NCBI RefSeq assembly: GCF_014638275.1
Contig: NZ_BMFJ01000001.1
Coordinates: forward strand, 620,001-684,000
DNA length: 64,000 nt
DNA from: Primorskyibacter flagellatus
Lineage (GTDB): Bacteria > Pseudomonadota > Alphaproteobacteria > Rhodobacterales > Rhodobacteraceae
Direction of reading: 5' to 3'
Each line of letters starts with the position of its first letter. Position 1 is the stretch's first letter. The notes under the pieces were generated by a model. It was given only the letters and a program-made list of their open reading frames with translations. It did no database searches and was not told the DNA's origin. The translations under genes and the position numbers were made by a program. Shown here piece by piece: positions 52,137-60,711 of the stretch.

Positions 52137-54224
52137 TTGAGCGAACAGAAAGTCACCGTCCGGCGGGACGGCGAGGTCGGAGTCATCGAGATCGACAACC
52201 CTCCGGTGAACGCGCTTGGCGGCGCGGTCCGGAAGGGCATCTGGGACGGGTTGCATGACTTGCAGGGGGCGGGCGTCAGCGCCATCGTGCTGGCCTGCAA
52301 GGGGCGGACCTTTTCCGGGGGCGCGGACATCACCGAATTCGGCAAGCCGCCGGTGGAACCGGGCCTGTCGGTGCTGATCGACGAGATAGAGGCCTCCGAC
52401 GTGCCGGTTGTGGCTGCGGTCTTCGGCACGGCCCTTGGCGGCGGGTTCGAAATCGCGCTCGGCTGTCACTACCGGGTCGGGCCGTCCTCGGTGAAGCTGG
52501 GCCTGCCCGAGGTCAAGCTGGGTCTTCTGCCCGGCGCCGGGGGCACGCAACGCCTGCCGCGCGCCATCGGGATGGAGGCCGCGCTGCCGCCGATCGTGAC
52601 CGGTGATCCGATCCCCGGGGATGAGGCAGCGAAGCTTGGCCTGCTGGACCGGGTGATCGAGGGCGATCTGACCGAGGGCGCCATCGCCTTTGCGCGCGAG
52701 GTTGCGGGCAAACCGGTGCGGCGGCTGTCGCGGGATGACACGGCGCTGGCGTCGACCAAGGCGGACCCGATCGCGTTCGAGGAGGCGGCGACACGCCTGC
52801 TGTCCCGGTCGCGCGGGCTGAAGGCGCCGGCTGCCTGCGTTCAGGCGGTGCGCAACTGCCTGACGATGGATTTCGCCGATGGATCGAAGTGGGAGCGTGA
52901 GACCTTCCACGACCTGCGCAGCGGCGAGGAGAGCGCGGCACAGCGGCACCACTTCTTTGCCGAACGCGCGGCGCTCAAGCTGCCGGGCGTGGGCAAGGAG
53001 GTGCAGCCGCGCCCGGTGAAGAAGATCGCTGTGATCGGTGCGGGGACCATGGGCGGTGGCATCACCATGTCGATGGCCACCGGCGGCTATGACGTCGTCA
53101 TGATCGACAAGAGCCAGGAGGCGCTGGACCGCGGCTTCGGCATTATCGAGAAGAATTACCGCAAGACCCAGGCCCGCGGCGGCTTCACGGAGGCGGAGGT
53201 CGACGGCGCATTGTCCCGCATCTCTCTGGCGACAGAGCTGTCGGCGGCGGCGGATGCGGACATGGTGATCGAGGCGGTTTACGAAAACCTCGACCTGAAA
53301 AAGTCGATCTTTGCGGAGCTCGACAAGGTGGCCAAGCCGGGTGCGGTGCTGGCGTCGAATACCTCCACGCTGGATGTGGATGAGATCGCGGCGGCGACGT
53401 CGCGACCTGCGGACGTCATGGGGATGCACTTCTTTTCCCCGGCCAACGTCATGAAGCTGCTTGAGAACATCCGGGGGGAAAAGTCGTCTCCGGACATTCT
53501 GGTGACCGCGAATACGGTCGGGAAGCAGGCGGGCAAGATTCCCGTGACCGTCGGCGTCTGCAACGGGTTCGCCGGTAACCGCATGGGCGGGGCACGGGCG
53601 CGGCAGGTGCAGCGGATGCTGCTGGAAGGCGCGATGCCGCAGGATGTGGACCGGGTGGCGAAGGCCTTCGGGTTCGCCATGGGGCCGCTGGCGGTGAACG
53701 ACCTTGCCGGGCTCGACATCGGCTATGCGGTGCGGAAGGAGCGGGGAGAGAAGAGCCCGATCGCGGACAAGCTGGCAGAGATGGGACGTTATGGCCAGAA
53801 GACCGGGGCGGGGTTCTACCTTTACGAAGGCGGATCACGCACGCCGATCCCTGACCCTTTCGTCGAGAACCTGATCCGCGAAACAAGCGCCGAACACGGC
53901 TTCACCCCGCGCGAGATTCCGGAGCAGGAGATCCTCGACCGGCTTCTGTTCCCGCTCATCAACGAGGGGGCGCAGATCCTCGACGAAGGCATCGCGATCC
54001 GGTCCTCGGACCTCGACCTGATCTGGGTTAACGGGTTCGGCTTTCCGCTGGCGAAGGGCGGGCCGATGTTCTGGGCCGACCGGGAAGGCGTCGGCAATGT
54101 CTACGAACGGCTGAAGGGGTATTACGAGGTTTCGGGCGATCCGAACCTGGAGCCCAAGCCGCTGCTGCAGCACCTGGCCAAGACCGGGTCCAGCTTTGCC
54201 GACTGGTCGAAGGGGAGAGGATGA
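52137..54224 (+). CDS. Bifunctional enoyl-CoA hydratase/3-hydroxyacyl-CoA dehydrogenase (PimF/FadB-like)
   Basis: A 695-residue trifunctional-type protein. The N-terminal crotonase domain (about 1-190) has GGADITEFGKP and GTALGGGFEIALGCHYR. The NAD-binding hydroxyacyl-CoA dehydrogenase domain follows (about 290-470: VIGAGTMGGGITMSMA, MGMHFFSPANVMKLLE). Two C-terminal HCDH helical domains carry the conserved NGFAGNRM. It performs two beta-oxidation steps. I favour the TTG start at 52137 because GGGGAGG lies 6 nt upstream; a GTG at 52086 would add 17 residues. First gene of a pimFACD-like operon. Confidence 0.92.
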   Translation: MSEQKVTVRRDGEVGVIEIDNPPVNALGGAVRKGIWDGLHDLQGAGVSAIVLACKGRTFSGGADITEFGKPPVEPGLSVLIDEIEASDVPVVAAVFGTALGGGFEIALGCHYRVGPSSVKLGLPEVKLGLLPGAGGTQRLPRAIGMEAALPPIVTGDPIPGDEAAKLGLLDRVIEGDLTEGAIAFAREVAGKPVRRLSRDDTALASTKADPIAFEEAATRLLSRSRGLKAPAACVQAVRNCLTMDFADGSKWERETFHDLRSGEESAAQRHHFFAERAALKLPGVGKEVQPRPVKKIAVIGAGTMGGGITMSMATGGYDVVMIDKSQEALDRGFGIIEKNYRKTQARGGFTEAEVDGALSRISLATELSAAADADMVIEAVYENLDLKKSIFAELDKVAKPGAVLASNTSTLDVDEIAAATSRPADVMGMHFFSPANVMKLLENIRGEKSSPDILVTANTVGKQAGKIPVTVGVCNGFAGNRMGGARARQVQRMLLEGAMPQDVDRVAKAFGFAMGPLAVNDLAGLDIGYAVRKERGEKSPIADKLAEMGRYGQKTGAGFYLYEGGSRTPIPDPFVENLIRETSAEHGFTPREIPEQEILDRLLFPLINEGAQILDEGIAIRSSDLDLIWVNGFGFPLAKGGPMFWADREGVGNVYERLKGYYEVSGDPNLEPKPLLQHLAKTGSSFADWSKGRG

Positions 54225-55915
54225 TGAGCGCAACCGCAAGGGCCACCGCGCCCGCAGACCGTCCGTGGTATCGCTGGTACGCCGAGGGGGTGGACCCGCA
54301 TTTCACGCCGAAACCCCAGACAGTGAACGACCGCATCGCGCATAGTTTCGCCACCTGGCCGGACATCGCGATGATCGAATACTACGGCCGCGAATTCACC
54401 TATGCCCAGATGCACGGTCTCGTCAGCCAGGCGGCGCGGGCGCTGAAGGCGGCGGGCATTGGCAAGGGCGACCGGGTCGCGCTTCACCTGCCGAACTGTC
54501 CCTGGCATCCGATCTTCTTCTTCGGCACGCTCTGGGCCGGCGGGGTGGTGACGCATCTGTCGCCGCTGGATGCGACGCAGGAGATCGCGCACAAGCTCGA
54601 GGACTCCGGTGCGAAGCTGGTGATCTCCCTCACCACGCCGGAATTCGCGGGCCGCTTCCCGTCGCTGATCGAGGCGGGGACCTGCCCTCCGCTCTACCTC
54701 TGCCCCGATCCGGTGTCGGCACAGGGGCGCGACTGCCCGGTTCTGCCCGGGGCGCATGCGGTGGAGGACCTGCTGTCCGGGCAGAGCACGGACCCCATGG
54801 ATGCGGCTCCGGTCAGCCCGGAAGACCTTGCACTTTTGCAATATACCGGCGGTACGACCGGCATTCCCAAGGCCGCGATGTTGACACATTCGAACCTTGC
54901 GACCACTTCGCAGATGTATTCGGAGATGGGCAAGAACGAAGCGGCTTCCGCCCCAGGCAAGCCCGCGCTCGGCTACTCTCCGCTGTTCCACATCATGGGG
55001 CTAAGCTCCGGCATGATCAAACGGGTGAGCGAGGGCGGCACGCTCTGCCTGCGGCTTCGCTTCGACGCGGCTTCCGCCATCGACGAGATCGAGAAGAAGG
55101 GGATCGTATCGCTTGGCGGCGTGCCGACGACCTGGATCGCGATCCTTGCCCTGCCGGATATCGACAAGCGGAACCTGTCCTCGCTCGAATACGTCGGGTC
55201 GGGCGGCGCGCCGCTTCCGGTCGAGGTTTACAACCGGGTCAAGCAGCTTACGGGTCTGAAGATCCGCGGGGGCTGGGGGATGACCGAGACCTCTCCGGCC
55301 GGGACGACGGTGCCGAAAGGCATGCCGGACGAAAAGCTGGGCACCATCGGGGTGCCGGTGCCGGGCGTGGATATCTTGATCGTGGACGTGGACGACTGCG
55401 AGAAGGTGCTGCCGCCGGGCCAGTCGGGCGAGATGGTCATCAAGGGGCCGAACGTCACCGCCGGCTACTGGGGCCGGACGGCGGAAGAGAATGCCGCCTG
55501 CTATACCAGGGACGGTTACTTCCTGACCGGCGACATCGGCTACATGGACGAAGACGGCTGGTTCTACATCGTCGACCGCAAGAAGGACCTGATCCTGTCG
55601 GGCGGCTTCAACGTCTACCCCCTGACGATCGAGAACGCGATCCACCAGCATCCCGACGTGCTGGAGGCGATGGTGATCGGCGTGCCGGATGCCTACCGGG
55701 GCGAAAGCGCCAAGGCCTTTGTGGTGCTGAACCCCGGCGCGTCGGAATTCACCCTGTCGGCGCTGCAGGAGTTCCTGGCGGACAAGCTGGGGCGGCACGA
55801 GATCCCGCGTCACCTGGAATTCCGCGCGGATCTGCCGCGCACGGCGGTCGGGAAGGCGTCCCGCAAGATGCTCAAGGAACAGGAACTGGCCCGTGCGGCC
55901 GAGGATACGGCGTGA
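54224..55915 (+). CDS. Acyl-CoA ligase, dicarboxylate-CoA ligase PimA-like
   Basis: A 563-residue ANL ligase. Motifs are LLQYTGGTTGIPKAAML (P-loop), GWGMTETSPAGT, YFLTGDIGYMDEDGWF, IVDRKKDLILSGGFNVYP and a C-terminal Lys in RTAVGKASRKM. The N terminus (PWYRWYAEGVDPHF) and operon context fit PimA of dicarboxylate degradation, but long-chain fatty-acid ligases share the motifs. ATG 54224 overlaps the preceding stop; ATG 54221 is also possible. Confidence 0.88.
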   Translation: MSATARATAPADRPWYRWYAEGVDPHFTPKPQTVNDRIAHSFATWPDIAMIEYYGREFTYAQMHGLVSQAARALKAAGIGKGDRVALHLPNCPWHPIFFFGTLWAGGVVTHLSPLDATQEIAHKLEDSGAKLVISLTTPEFAGRFPSLIEAGTCPPLYLCPDPVSAQGRDCPVLPGAHAVEDLLSGQSTDPMDAAPVSPEDLALLQYTGGTTGIPKAAMLTHSNLATTSQMYSEMGKNEAASAPGKPALGYSPLFHIMGLSSGMIKRVSEGGTLCLRLRFDAASAIDEIEKKGIVSLGGVPTTWIAILALPDIDKRNLSSLEYVGSGGAPLPVEVYNRVKQLTGLKIRGGWGMTETSPAGTTVPKGMPDEKLGTIGVPVPGVDILIVDVDDCEKVLPPGQSGEMVIKGPNVTAGYWGRTAEENAACYTRDGYFLTGDIGYMDEDGWFYIVDRKKDLILSGGFNVYPLTIENAIHQHPDVLEAMVIGVPDAYRGESAKAFVVLNPGASEFTLSALQEFLADKLGRHEIPRHLEFRADLPRTAVGKASRKMLKEQELARAAEDTA

Positions 55916-55925
55916 GGAGAGAGAG

Positions 55926-57128
55926 ATGGAGCTGACATTCACCCCCGAGGAGGAGGCCTTCCGGCAGGAGGTGCGCGACTTCATCGCCGCCAACCTCCCG
56001 GCCGAGACGCGGGATCACATCAAGAAGGGCAATCCGCCGACCAAGGAGATGACGGTCAGCTGGCAGAAGACGCTGCACAAGAAGGGCTGGGCGACGCCGC
56101 GCTGGCCCGCGGAATGGGGCGGGCCGGGCTGGTCGGTCACGCAGATGTACATCTTCCAGCAGGAAAACCAGATCGCCGGCGCGCCGGATCCGCAGGGTTT
56201 CAACGTCGGCATGATCGGGCCGGTGCTGATCCGCTTTGCGTCGGACGAGATGAAGAAGGAATTCCTGCCCAAGATCGCGTCGCTCGACTACTGGTTCTGC
56301 CAGGGCTTTTCCGAACCCGGCGCGGGGTCCGACCTCGCTTCGCTCAAGACAAGCGCGAAGTGGGACGAGGACGGCCAGCAGTGGATCGTCAACGGGCAAA
56401 AGACCTGGACCACCTATGCGCAGTATGCCGACTGGATCTTCCTGCTCGTGCGGACCAGCAACGAAGGCAAGAAGCAGGAGGGGATTTCCTTCCTGCTCGT
56501 CGACATGAAATCGCCGGGGGTCGAGGTGCATCCGATCCAGACGATGGACGGCGGGCACGAGATCAACTCCGTCTTCTTCACCGACGTGAAGGTACCGGCG
56601 AAGAACCTGATCGGTGAGGTCAACAAGGGCTGGACCTATGCCAAGTTCCTTCTTGGCAACGAACGGCTCGGCGCGCCGCGCGTCGGCGCCTCCCAGGCCA
56701 AGCTGGAGCATCTGAAGGAGATCGCCAAGACCCGCATCGTGCGCGGCAAGCCGCTCTGGGATCATCCCCGGTTCCGCGACAAGTTCGTTGAGGCGCAGAT
56801 CGAGCTGAAGGCGCTCGAGATGACGGTGATGCGCGTGCTGTCCTCGATGCAGGCGGGGGCGGATACGGGCAAGCCCGATCCGGCGACCTCGGTCATCAAG
56901 ATCAAGGGCGCGCAGATGATCCAGCATTTGACAGAACTGTTCGTGGAGATGGCCGGAGAACAGGCCGCGCCCTGGACGGACGGCGAACTAGGCGACAATG
57001 CCCGCATCGGCGACGACTGGGTCGAACGGGCGGCACCGAACTATTTCAACTATCGCAAGTCCTCGATCTACGGCGGGTCCGATCAGGTCCAGAAGGGCAT
57101 CATCTCGAAGGCAATCCTGGGGCTCTGA
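55926..57128 (+). CDS. Acyl-CoA dehydrogenase, large-subunit type (PimC-like)
   Basis: A 400-residue ACAD. FSEPGAGSDLASLKTSA (flavin/substrate segment), WIVNGQKTWTTYAQYADW and RKSSIYGGSDQVQKGIISK. The position of the medium-chain catalytic Glu in IYEGT reads IYGGS here, so the base must lie elsewhere or in the partner. It is followed after 1 bp by a second, diverged ACAD, as in pimCD and in heteromeric steroid ACADs, implying a mixed complex. Confidence 0.92.
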   Translation: MELTFTPEEEAFRQEVRDFIAANLPAETRDHIKKGNPPTKEMTVSWQKTLHKKGWATPRWPAEWGGPGWSVTQMYIFQQENQIAGAPDPQGFNVGMIGPVLIRFASDEMKKEFLPKIASLDYWFCQGFSEPGAGSDLASLKTSAKWDEDGQQWIVNGQKTWTTYAQYADWIFLLVRTSNEGKKQEGISFLLVDMKSPGVEVHPIQTMDGGHEINSVFFTDVKVPAKNLIGEVNKGWTYAKFLLGNERLGAPRVGASQAKLEHLKEIAKTRIVRGKPLWDHPRFRDKFVEAQIELKALEMTVMRVLSSMQAGADTGKPDPATSVIKIKGAQMIQHLTELFVEMAGEQAAPWTDGELGDNARIGDDWVERAAPNYFNYRKSSIYGGSDQVQKGIISKAILGL

Positions 57129-57129
57129 C

Positions 57130-58236
57130 ATGAATTTCGAACTGAATGACGAACAGCGGATGCTTTCTGACTCCGTCTCGCGCTTCCTCTCGGATCGCTA
57201 CGATTTCGAGAAGCGCAGGAAGTACATGGAGATGGAGGGCGGGTTCGATCCGAAGATCTGGCAGGGCTATGCCGATCTCGGGATCTTCGCGCTGCCCTTT
57301 TCCGAGGATGAGGGCGGGATCGGCGGCACCTCGGTCGAGACGATGATCGTGGGGGAGGCCATGGGCTTTGCGCTGGCCAACGAACCCTGGGCCGAGGCGA
57401 TGGCGATTGCCCCGTCGCTGCTGACCGCCGGATCGGCAGAGCAGCGGGCGGCGGTGGCCGAGGGCATCATCTCGGGCGAGACAGTGCCGACCTGGGCGCA
57501 TCTGGAGCCGGGCATGATCGACCGGGGCGAAGGTGTGCAGTGCTCTGCCTCCGCCGAGGGTGTCCTGAACGGGACCAAGACGGTTGTCGCCTTCGGCGCG
57601 GAAGCCACGCTGATCTTCGTCACGGCCATGGGTCCGGAGGGGCTTGGTCTCTATATGGTCAAGGCGGGGGCGAAGGGGATGGAGGCGCGGGCCTACAAGA
57701 CCCAGGACGGCAAACGCGCGGCGGAGCTGAGCTTTGACGGCACCCCGTCGGAGAAGCTGTCGGGCGGTGTTCCGGCAGAGGACGCGATTGCCCTGGCCGA
57801 GGCGCGCGGCGTCGCGGCGGTGCTGGCCGAAAGCGTCGGGCTGATGGAGAAGTCCATCGATCTTACGGTGGAATACATCAAGGGCCGCGAACAGTTCGGC
57901 CGCCCGATCGGGTCCTTCCAGGCGCTGCAGCATATCGCGGCGGGCGCGGTGGTGGAGAAGGAGCAGGTGCGGTCCATGGCGATGTATGCGTCCGTCATGT
58001 GCGACGATGCGGATGCGCAGGCGCGGGACCTTGCGATGTCTGCGGCCAAGGTGAAGATGGTCGACGCCTCGCGCATCGTCGGGCAGATGTCGATCCAGTT
58101 GCATGGCGGTGTGGGGATGACGATGGAATATGCCATCGGGCACTACTTCAAGCGGCTGACACTGCTGGAGATCGCCTACGGGGACCGGGATTTCCACATG
58201 GACCGGCTGTGCGAGGCCGGGGGGCTGGCGGCCTAG
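57130..58236 (+). CDS. Acyl-CoA dehydrogenase, small-subunit type (PimD-like)
   Basis: A 368-residue diverged ACAD. The N-terminal helical domain (MNFELNDEQRMLSDSVSRFL) and middle beta domain are shorter than usual. The C-terminal domain has GREQFGRPIGSFQALQH (FAD binding) and QLHGGVGMTMEYAIGHYFKR. It lacks the SEPGAG/TEPxAGSD-type strand, consistent with a partner role in an alpha-beta complex with the preceding gene. It ends the pim-like operon. Confidence 0.9.
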   Translation: MNFELNDEQRMLSDSVSRFLSDRYDFEKRRKYMEMEGGFDPKIWQGYADLGIFALPFSEDEGGIGGTSVETMIVGEAMGFALANEPWAEAMAIAPSLLTAGSAEQRAAVAEGIISGETVPTWAHLEPGMIDRGEGVQCSASAEGVLNGTKTVVAFGAEATLIFVTAMGPEGLGLYMVKAGAKGMEARAYKTQDGKRAAELSFDGTPSEKLSGGVPAEDAIALAEARGVAAVLAESVGLMEKSIDLTVEYIKGREQFGRPIGSFQALQHIAAGAVVEKEQVRSMAMYASVMCDDADAQARDLAMSAAKVKMVDASRIVGQMSIQLHGGVGMTMEYAIGHYFKRLTLLEIAYGDRDFHMDRLCEAGGLAA

Positions 58237-58238
58237 TC

Positions 58239-58287
58239 TTCCCTGCGGGAAGATGCCTCCGGCGGGAGTATTTGGAGCAAGGTGAAG
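58239..58287. repeat. Dispersed intergenic repeat after the ACAD pair
   Basis: A TTCCC-TGC-GGGAA hairpin (58239-58251) is followed by the word CCTCCGGCGGGAGTATTTGG continuing as AGCAAGGTGAAG to 58287. From memory, near-identical intergenic words (CCTCCGGCGGG..TATTT..GCAAG.TGAAG) are common after genes in Rhodobacteraceae genomes. Probably a REP-like/terminator element. Confidence 0.5.
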
Positions 58288-58336
58288 CGGGGGCGCGGCG
58301 CGGGCTGCGCCCTTCGGGTTCGGGAAGGAGAGCTTG

Positions 58337-59053
58337 ATGGAACTGGAACAGGCAATGCGGGACCGGCGGTCGATCCGGGGATTCACGGATCGTCCGGTGA
58401 GCCGGGAGATGATGGAGGAGATCCTGGCGGTGGCCAATCTCGCGCCGTCGTCGATGAACACGCAGCCCTGGCATTTCCACGTGCTGACCGGCGCTGTGCT
58501 GGAGGCCGTTCGGCGCGGGAACACGGAGCGGATGCTGGCAGGCGTGCCGCCGAGCCGGGAGATTCCGGCGCATGGCAAATACGAAGGCGTGCATCGGGAC
58601 CGGCAGGTGGAGATCGCCAAGCAGCTGTTCGCCGCCATGGGCATCGCGCGCGAGGATGCGGAGCGGCGGCAGGACTGGGTGATGCGCGGCTTCCGTCAGT
58701 TCGATGCGCCGGTGTCGGTCGTGGTGACCTATGACAAGGCGCTGGACGATCACGGGCCGGTGGCGATTTTCGACGCTGGCGCGGCGGTCTACGGGCTGGT
58801 GCTGGCGGCGTGGGAGCGGGGGCTTGGTGCCGTCATCAACGGGCAGGGGATCATGCAGTCGCCCGTCGTGCGGGAATCCGCGCGCATCCCCGAGGATCAG
58901 GTGATCCTGACCTGCGTGGCGCTTGGCTGGCCGGACGAGGGGTTTGCCGCGAACGGGGTGAAGTCCCTGCGGCGGGAGCTGTCGGAAAACACCTCCTTCC
59001 AGGGGTTTGACGAGGACGGCATGGGCTGGCGGCTGTCAGAGGCCGCGGAGTAG
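58337..59053 (+). CDS. Nitroreductase-family FMN oxidoreductase
   Basis: A 238-residue nitroreductase-fold protein: MRDRRSIRGFTDRPVSREMM (FMN-binding RRSxR), LAPSSMNTQPWHFHVLTG, and GLVLAAWERGLGAVINGQG with the late FMN loop. It reduces nitro, quinone or enone groups with NAD(P)H. ATG 58337 has GAAGGAGA upstream. Its last 18 nt overlap the convergent transglycosylase gene. Confidence 0.9.
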   Translation: MELEQAMRDRRSIRGFTDRPVSREMMEEILAVANLAPSSMNTQPWHFHVLTGAVLEAVRRGNTERMLAGVPPSREIPAHGKYEGVHRDRQVEIAKQLFAAMGIAREDAERRQDWVMRGFRQFDAPVSVVVTYDKALDDHGPVAIFDAGAAVYGLVLAAWERGLGAVINGQGIMQSPVVRESARIPEDQVILTCVALGWPDEGFAANGVKSLRRELSENTSFQGFDEDGMGWRLSEAAE

Positions 59054-60184
59054 CTCCACCGAGGGCTGGCCGGTGACCGGCAGCCCGTTTGCCTGCTGGT
59101 AGGCGGTGATGGCGGCGCGGCTTTTCGGGCCGATCACGCCGGAAGTGCCGCCGGTGTCAAAGCCTTTCGCAGTCAGCTTCTGTTGCAGCGTGATGCGGTC
59201 CTGCTTTGTCAGGCCGAAGCGGTCGGGCGGGAAGGAGGCGCGGATCGGTCCCGCACCGCCGATCCGGTCGGCGAGATGGCCGATGCCGATCGCGTAGAGG
59301 TCGGAGTTGTTGTAGCGCTTGATGGCGGCGAAGTTGCCGGTGACGGTGAAGCTGGGGCCGCCGGGCTGGGGCGTGATGGTGCGGCCCGCGGGGGTGCCCG
59401 GCGCGCCGGTCTCGCCGCCCCATTTCAGCCCGCGCGTCCAGCCGGACTTCGCAAGGTAGGCGGCGGTAGAGGCAAGTGCGTCGGTCGGGTCGTCGGACCA
59501 GATGTCGCGCCGCCCGTCGCCGGTGAAATCGACAGCGAAAGCGAGGTAGGAGGTCGGGATGAACTGGGTGTGCCCCATGGCCCCGGCCCAGCTTCCGACC
59601 ATGCGGTCGGGCGTGGTGTCGCCGGACTGGAGAATCTTCAGCGCGGCGATGAGCTGTTTCTCGAAGAACGCGCCGCGGCGTCCGTCAAAGGCCAGCGTAG
59701 CGCAGGCAGAGATCACGGGGACGGTGCCGCGCCGTTCGCCATACTGGCTTTCAAGGCCCCAGATCGCGCAGATGATTTCCGCGTCGACGCCATAGCGGCT
59801 TTCCAGCGCGTTCAGCGTACTGCGTTCGCGGGCGAAGGCGGCGCGGCCCTTGGCGAGCCGTTCCTCGGAGGCGGCGATGGCGAGGTAATCCTCGAGCGAA
59901 TAGGAGGTTTCCGGCTGATCGCGGTCGCGGGTCACGACGCCGGGGATGAAGCCCGCACCGCGGAAGGCGGCGTTCAGGGTCGTATCGGAGATCCCGGCTG
60001 CAGAGGCGCGGGGGCGGAAGGCGGCGACCCAGGCATCGAAGCCGCTGTTGGCGACGGGGCGCAGGTCGTCGGGGATCGCGGCCGCCGGGCTGCGGGTGGA
60101 CGGCATTGGCACGCCGCCGCAGGCCGCCAGAGCGGTGAGCGAGGTGATGCCGGTCAGGAAAATACGTCTGCTGCTCATGTCCAT
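59036..60184 (-). CDS. Lytic murein transglycosylase, MltB-like lipoprotein with peptidoglycan-binding domain
   Basis: A 382-residue periplasmic enzyme. A lipoprotein signal ends at the lipobox LTALAACGG (Cys about 22). The SLT_2/MltB domain (about 45-320) has the catalytic Glu in WGLESQYGERRG and MGHTQFIPTSYLAFAVDF. A C-terminal PG_binding_1 domain (about 322-380) has LQQKLTAKGFDTG and GVIGPKSRAAITAYQQ. It cuts glycan strands forming 1,6-anhydro ends. A second ATG at 60178 fits the ribosome site about as well. It overlaps the nitroreductase gene by 18 bp at the 3' end. Confidence 0.93.
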   Translation of the reverse strand: MDMSSRRIFLTGITSLTALAACGGVPMPSTRSPAAAIPDDLRPVANSGFDAWVAAFRPRASAAGISDTTLNAAFRGAGFIPGVVTRDRDQPETSYSLEDYLAIAASEERLAKGRAAFARERSTLNALESRYGVDAEIICAIWGLESQYGERRGTVPVISACATLAFDGRRGAFFEKQLIAALKILQSGDTTPDRMVGSWAGAMGHTQFIPTSYLAFAVDFTGDGRRDIWSDDPTDALASTAAYLAKSGWTRGLKWGGETGAPGTPAGRTITPQPGGPSFTVTGNFAAIKRYNNSDLYAIGIGHLADRIGGAGPIRASFPPDRFGLTKQDRITLQQKLTAKGFDTGGTSGVIGPKSRAAITAYQQANGLPVTGQPSVELLRGL

Positions 60185-60300
60185 GGTCTCCGCCGTGTTT
60201 CGGGGAGATTAGAGCACAGGCGGCGGAGGAGTCATAGGGCCGGATGCATGTCGGCGGGTCTCGGCGCGCGGGCAGGTCTGCGCCATGCCGCGCCTTGGGA

Positions 60301-60711
60301 TCAGCCGGTCCGCACCGTGATCGCCGCAGCCGACCGCGTGGTGACGCGTTCGTCCACCTTGGCCTCGATGTTGTTGCCGTCCGGGTCGAGGAGGAACGCG
60401 GCATAGTAGCCGGGGTGATAGTCGCGCAGGCCCGGCGCGCCGTTGTCGCGGCCGCCCGCGTCGAGGCCGGCGGCGTGGAAGGCGTCAACCTCGGCGCGGC
60501 TGCCGGCCTGAAAACACAGGTGCAGGCCGCGGGTGACGGTGCCCGCGGTGCTGGCAGCGACGTAAAGTTCGTCCGAATTCAGGGTGTCCCCGTCGTCCTC
60601 CACCTCCCGCCCGAGGGCAGCGAGGATCGCGCCGTAGAAACGACGGGAGGCGGCGGCGTCACTGGCCCAGAGGCCGAGGTGATCGACCAGCCGCCCGAGG
60701 GTGTAGCTCAC
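60301..60711 (-). CDS. VOC-family (glyoxalase/bleomycin-resistance fold) protein
   Basis: A 136-residue VOC protein: LVDHLGLWASDAAASRRFY (first metal His), HLCFQAGSRAEVDAFHAAG and AAFLLDPDGNNIEAKVDE (last Glu). Possible metal ligands His8, His about 71 and Glu are present. Substrate unknown. It begins at GTG 60711 within the stop of the nitronate monooxygenase gene, so the two are coupled. Confidence 0.85.
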   Translation of the reverse strand: MSYTLGRLVDHLGLWASDAAASRRFYGAILAALGREVEDDGDTLNSDELYVAASTAGTVTRGLHLCFQAGSRAEVDAFHAAGLDAGGRDNGAPGLRDYHPGYYAAFLLDPDGNNIEAKVDERVTTRSAAAITVRTG

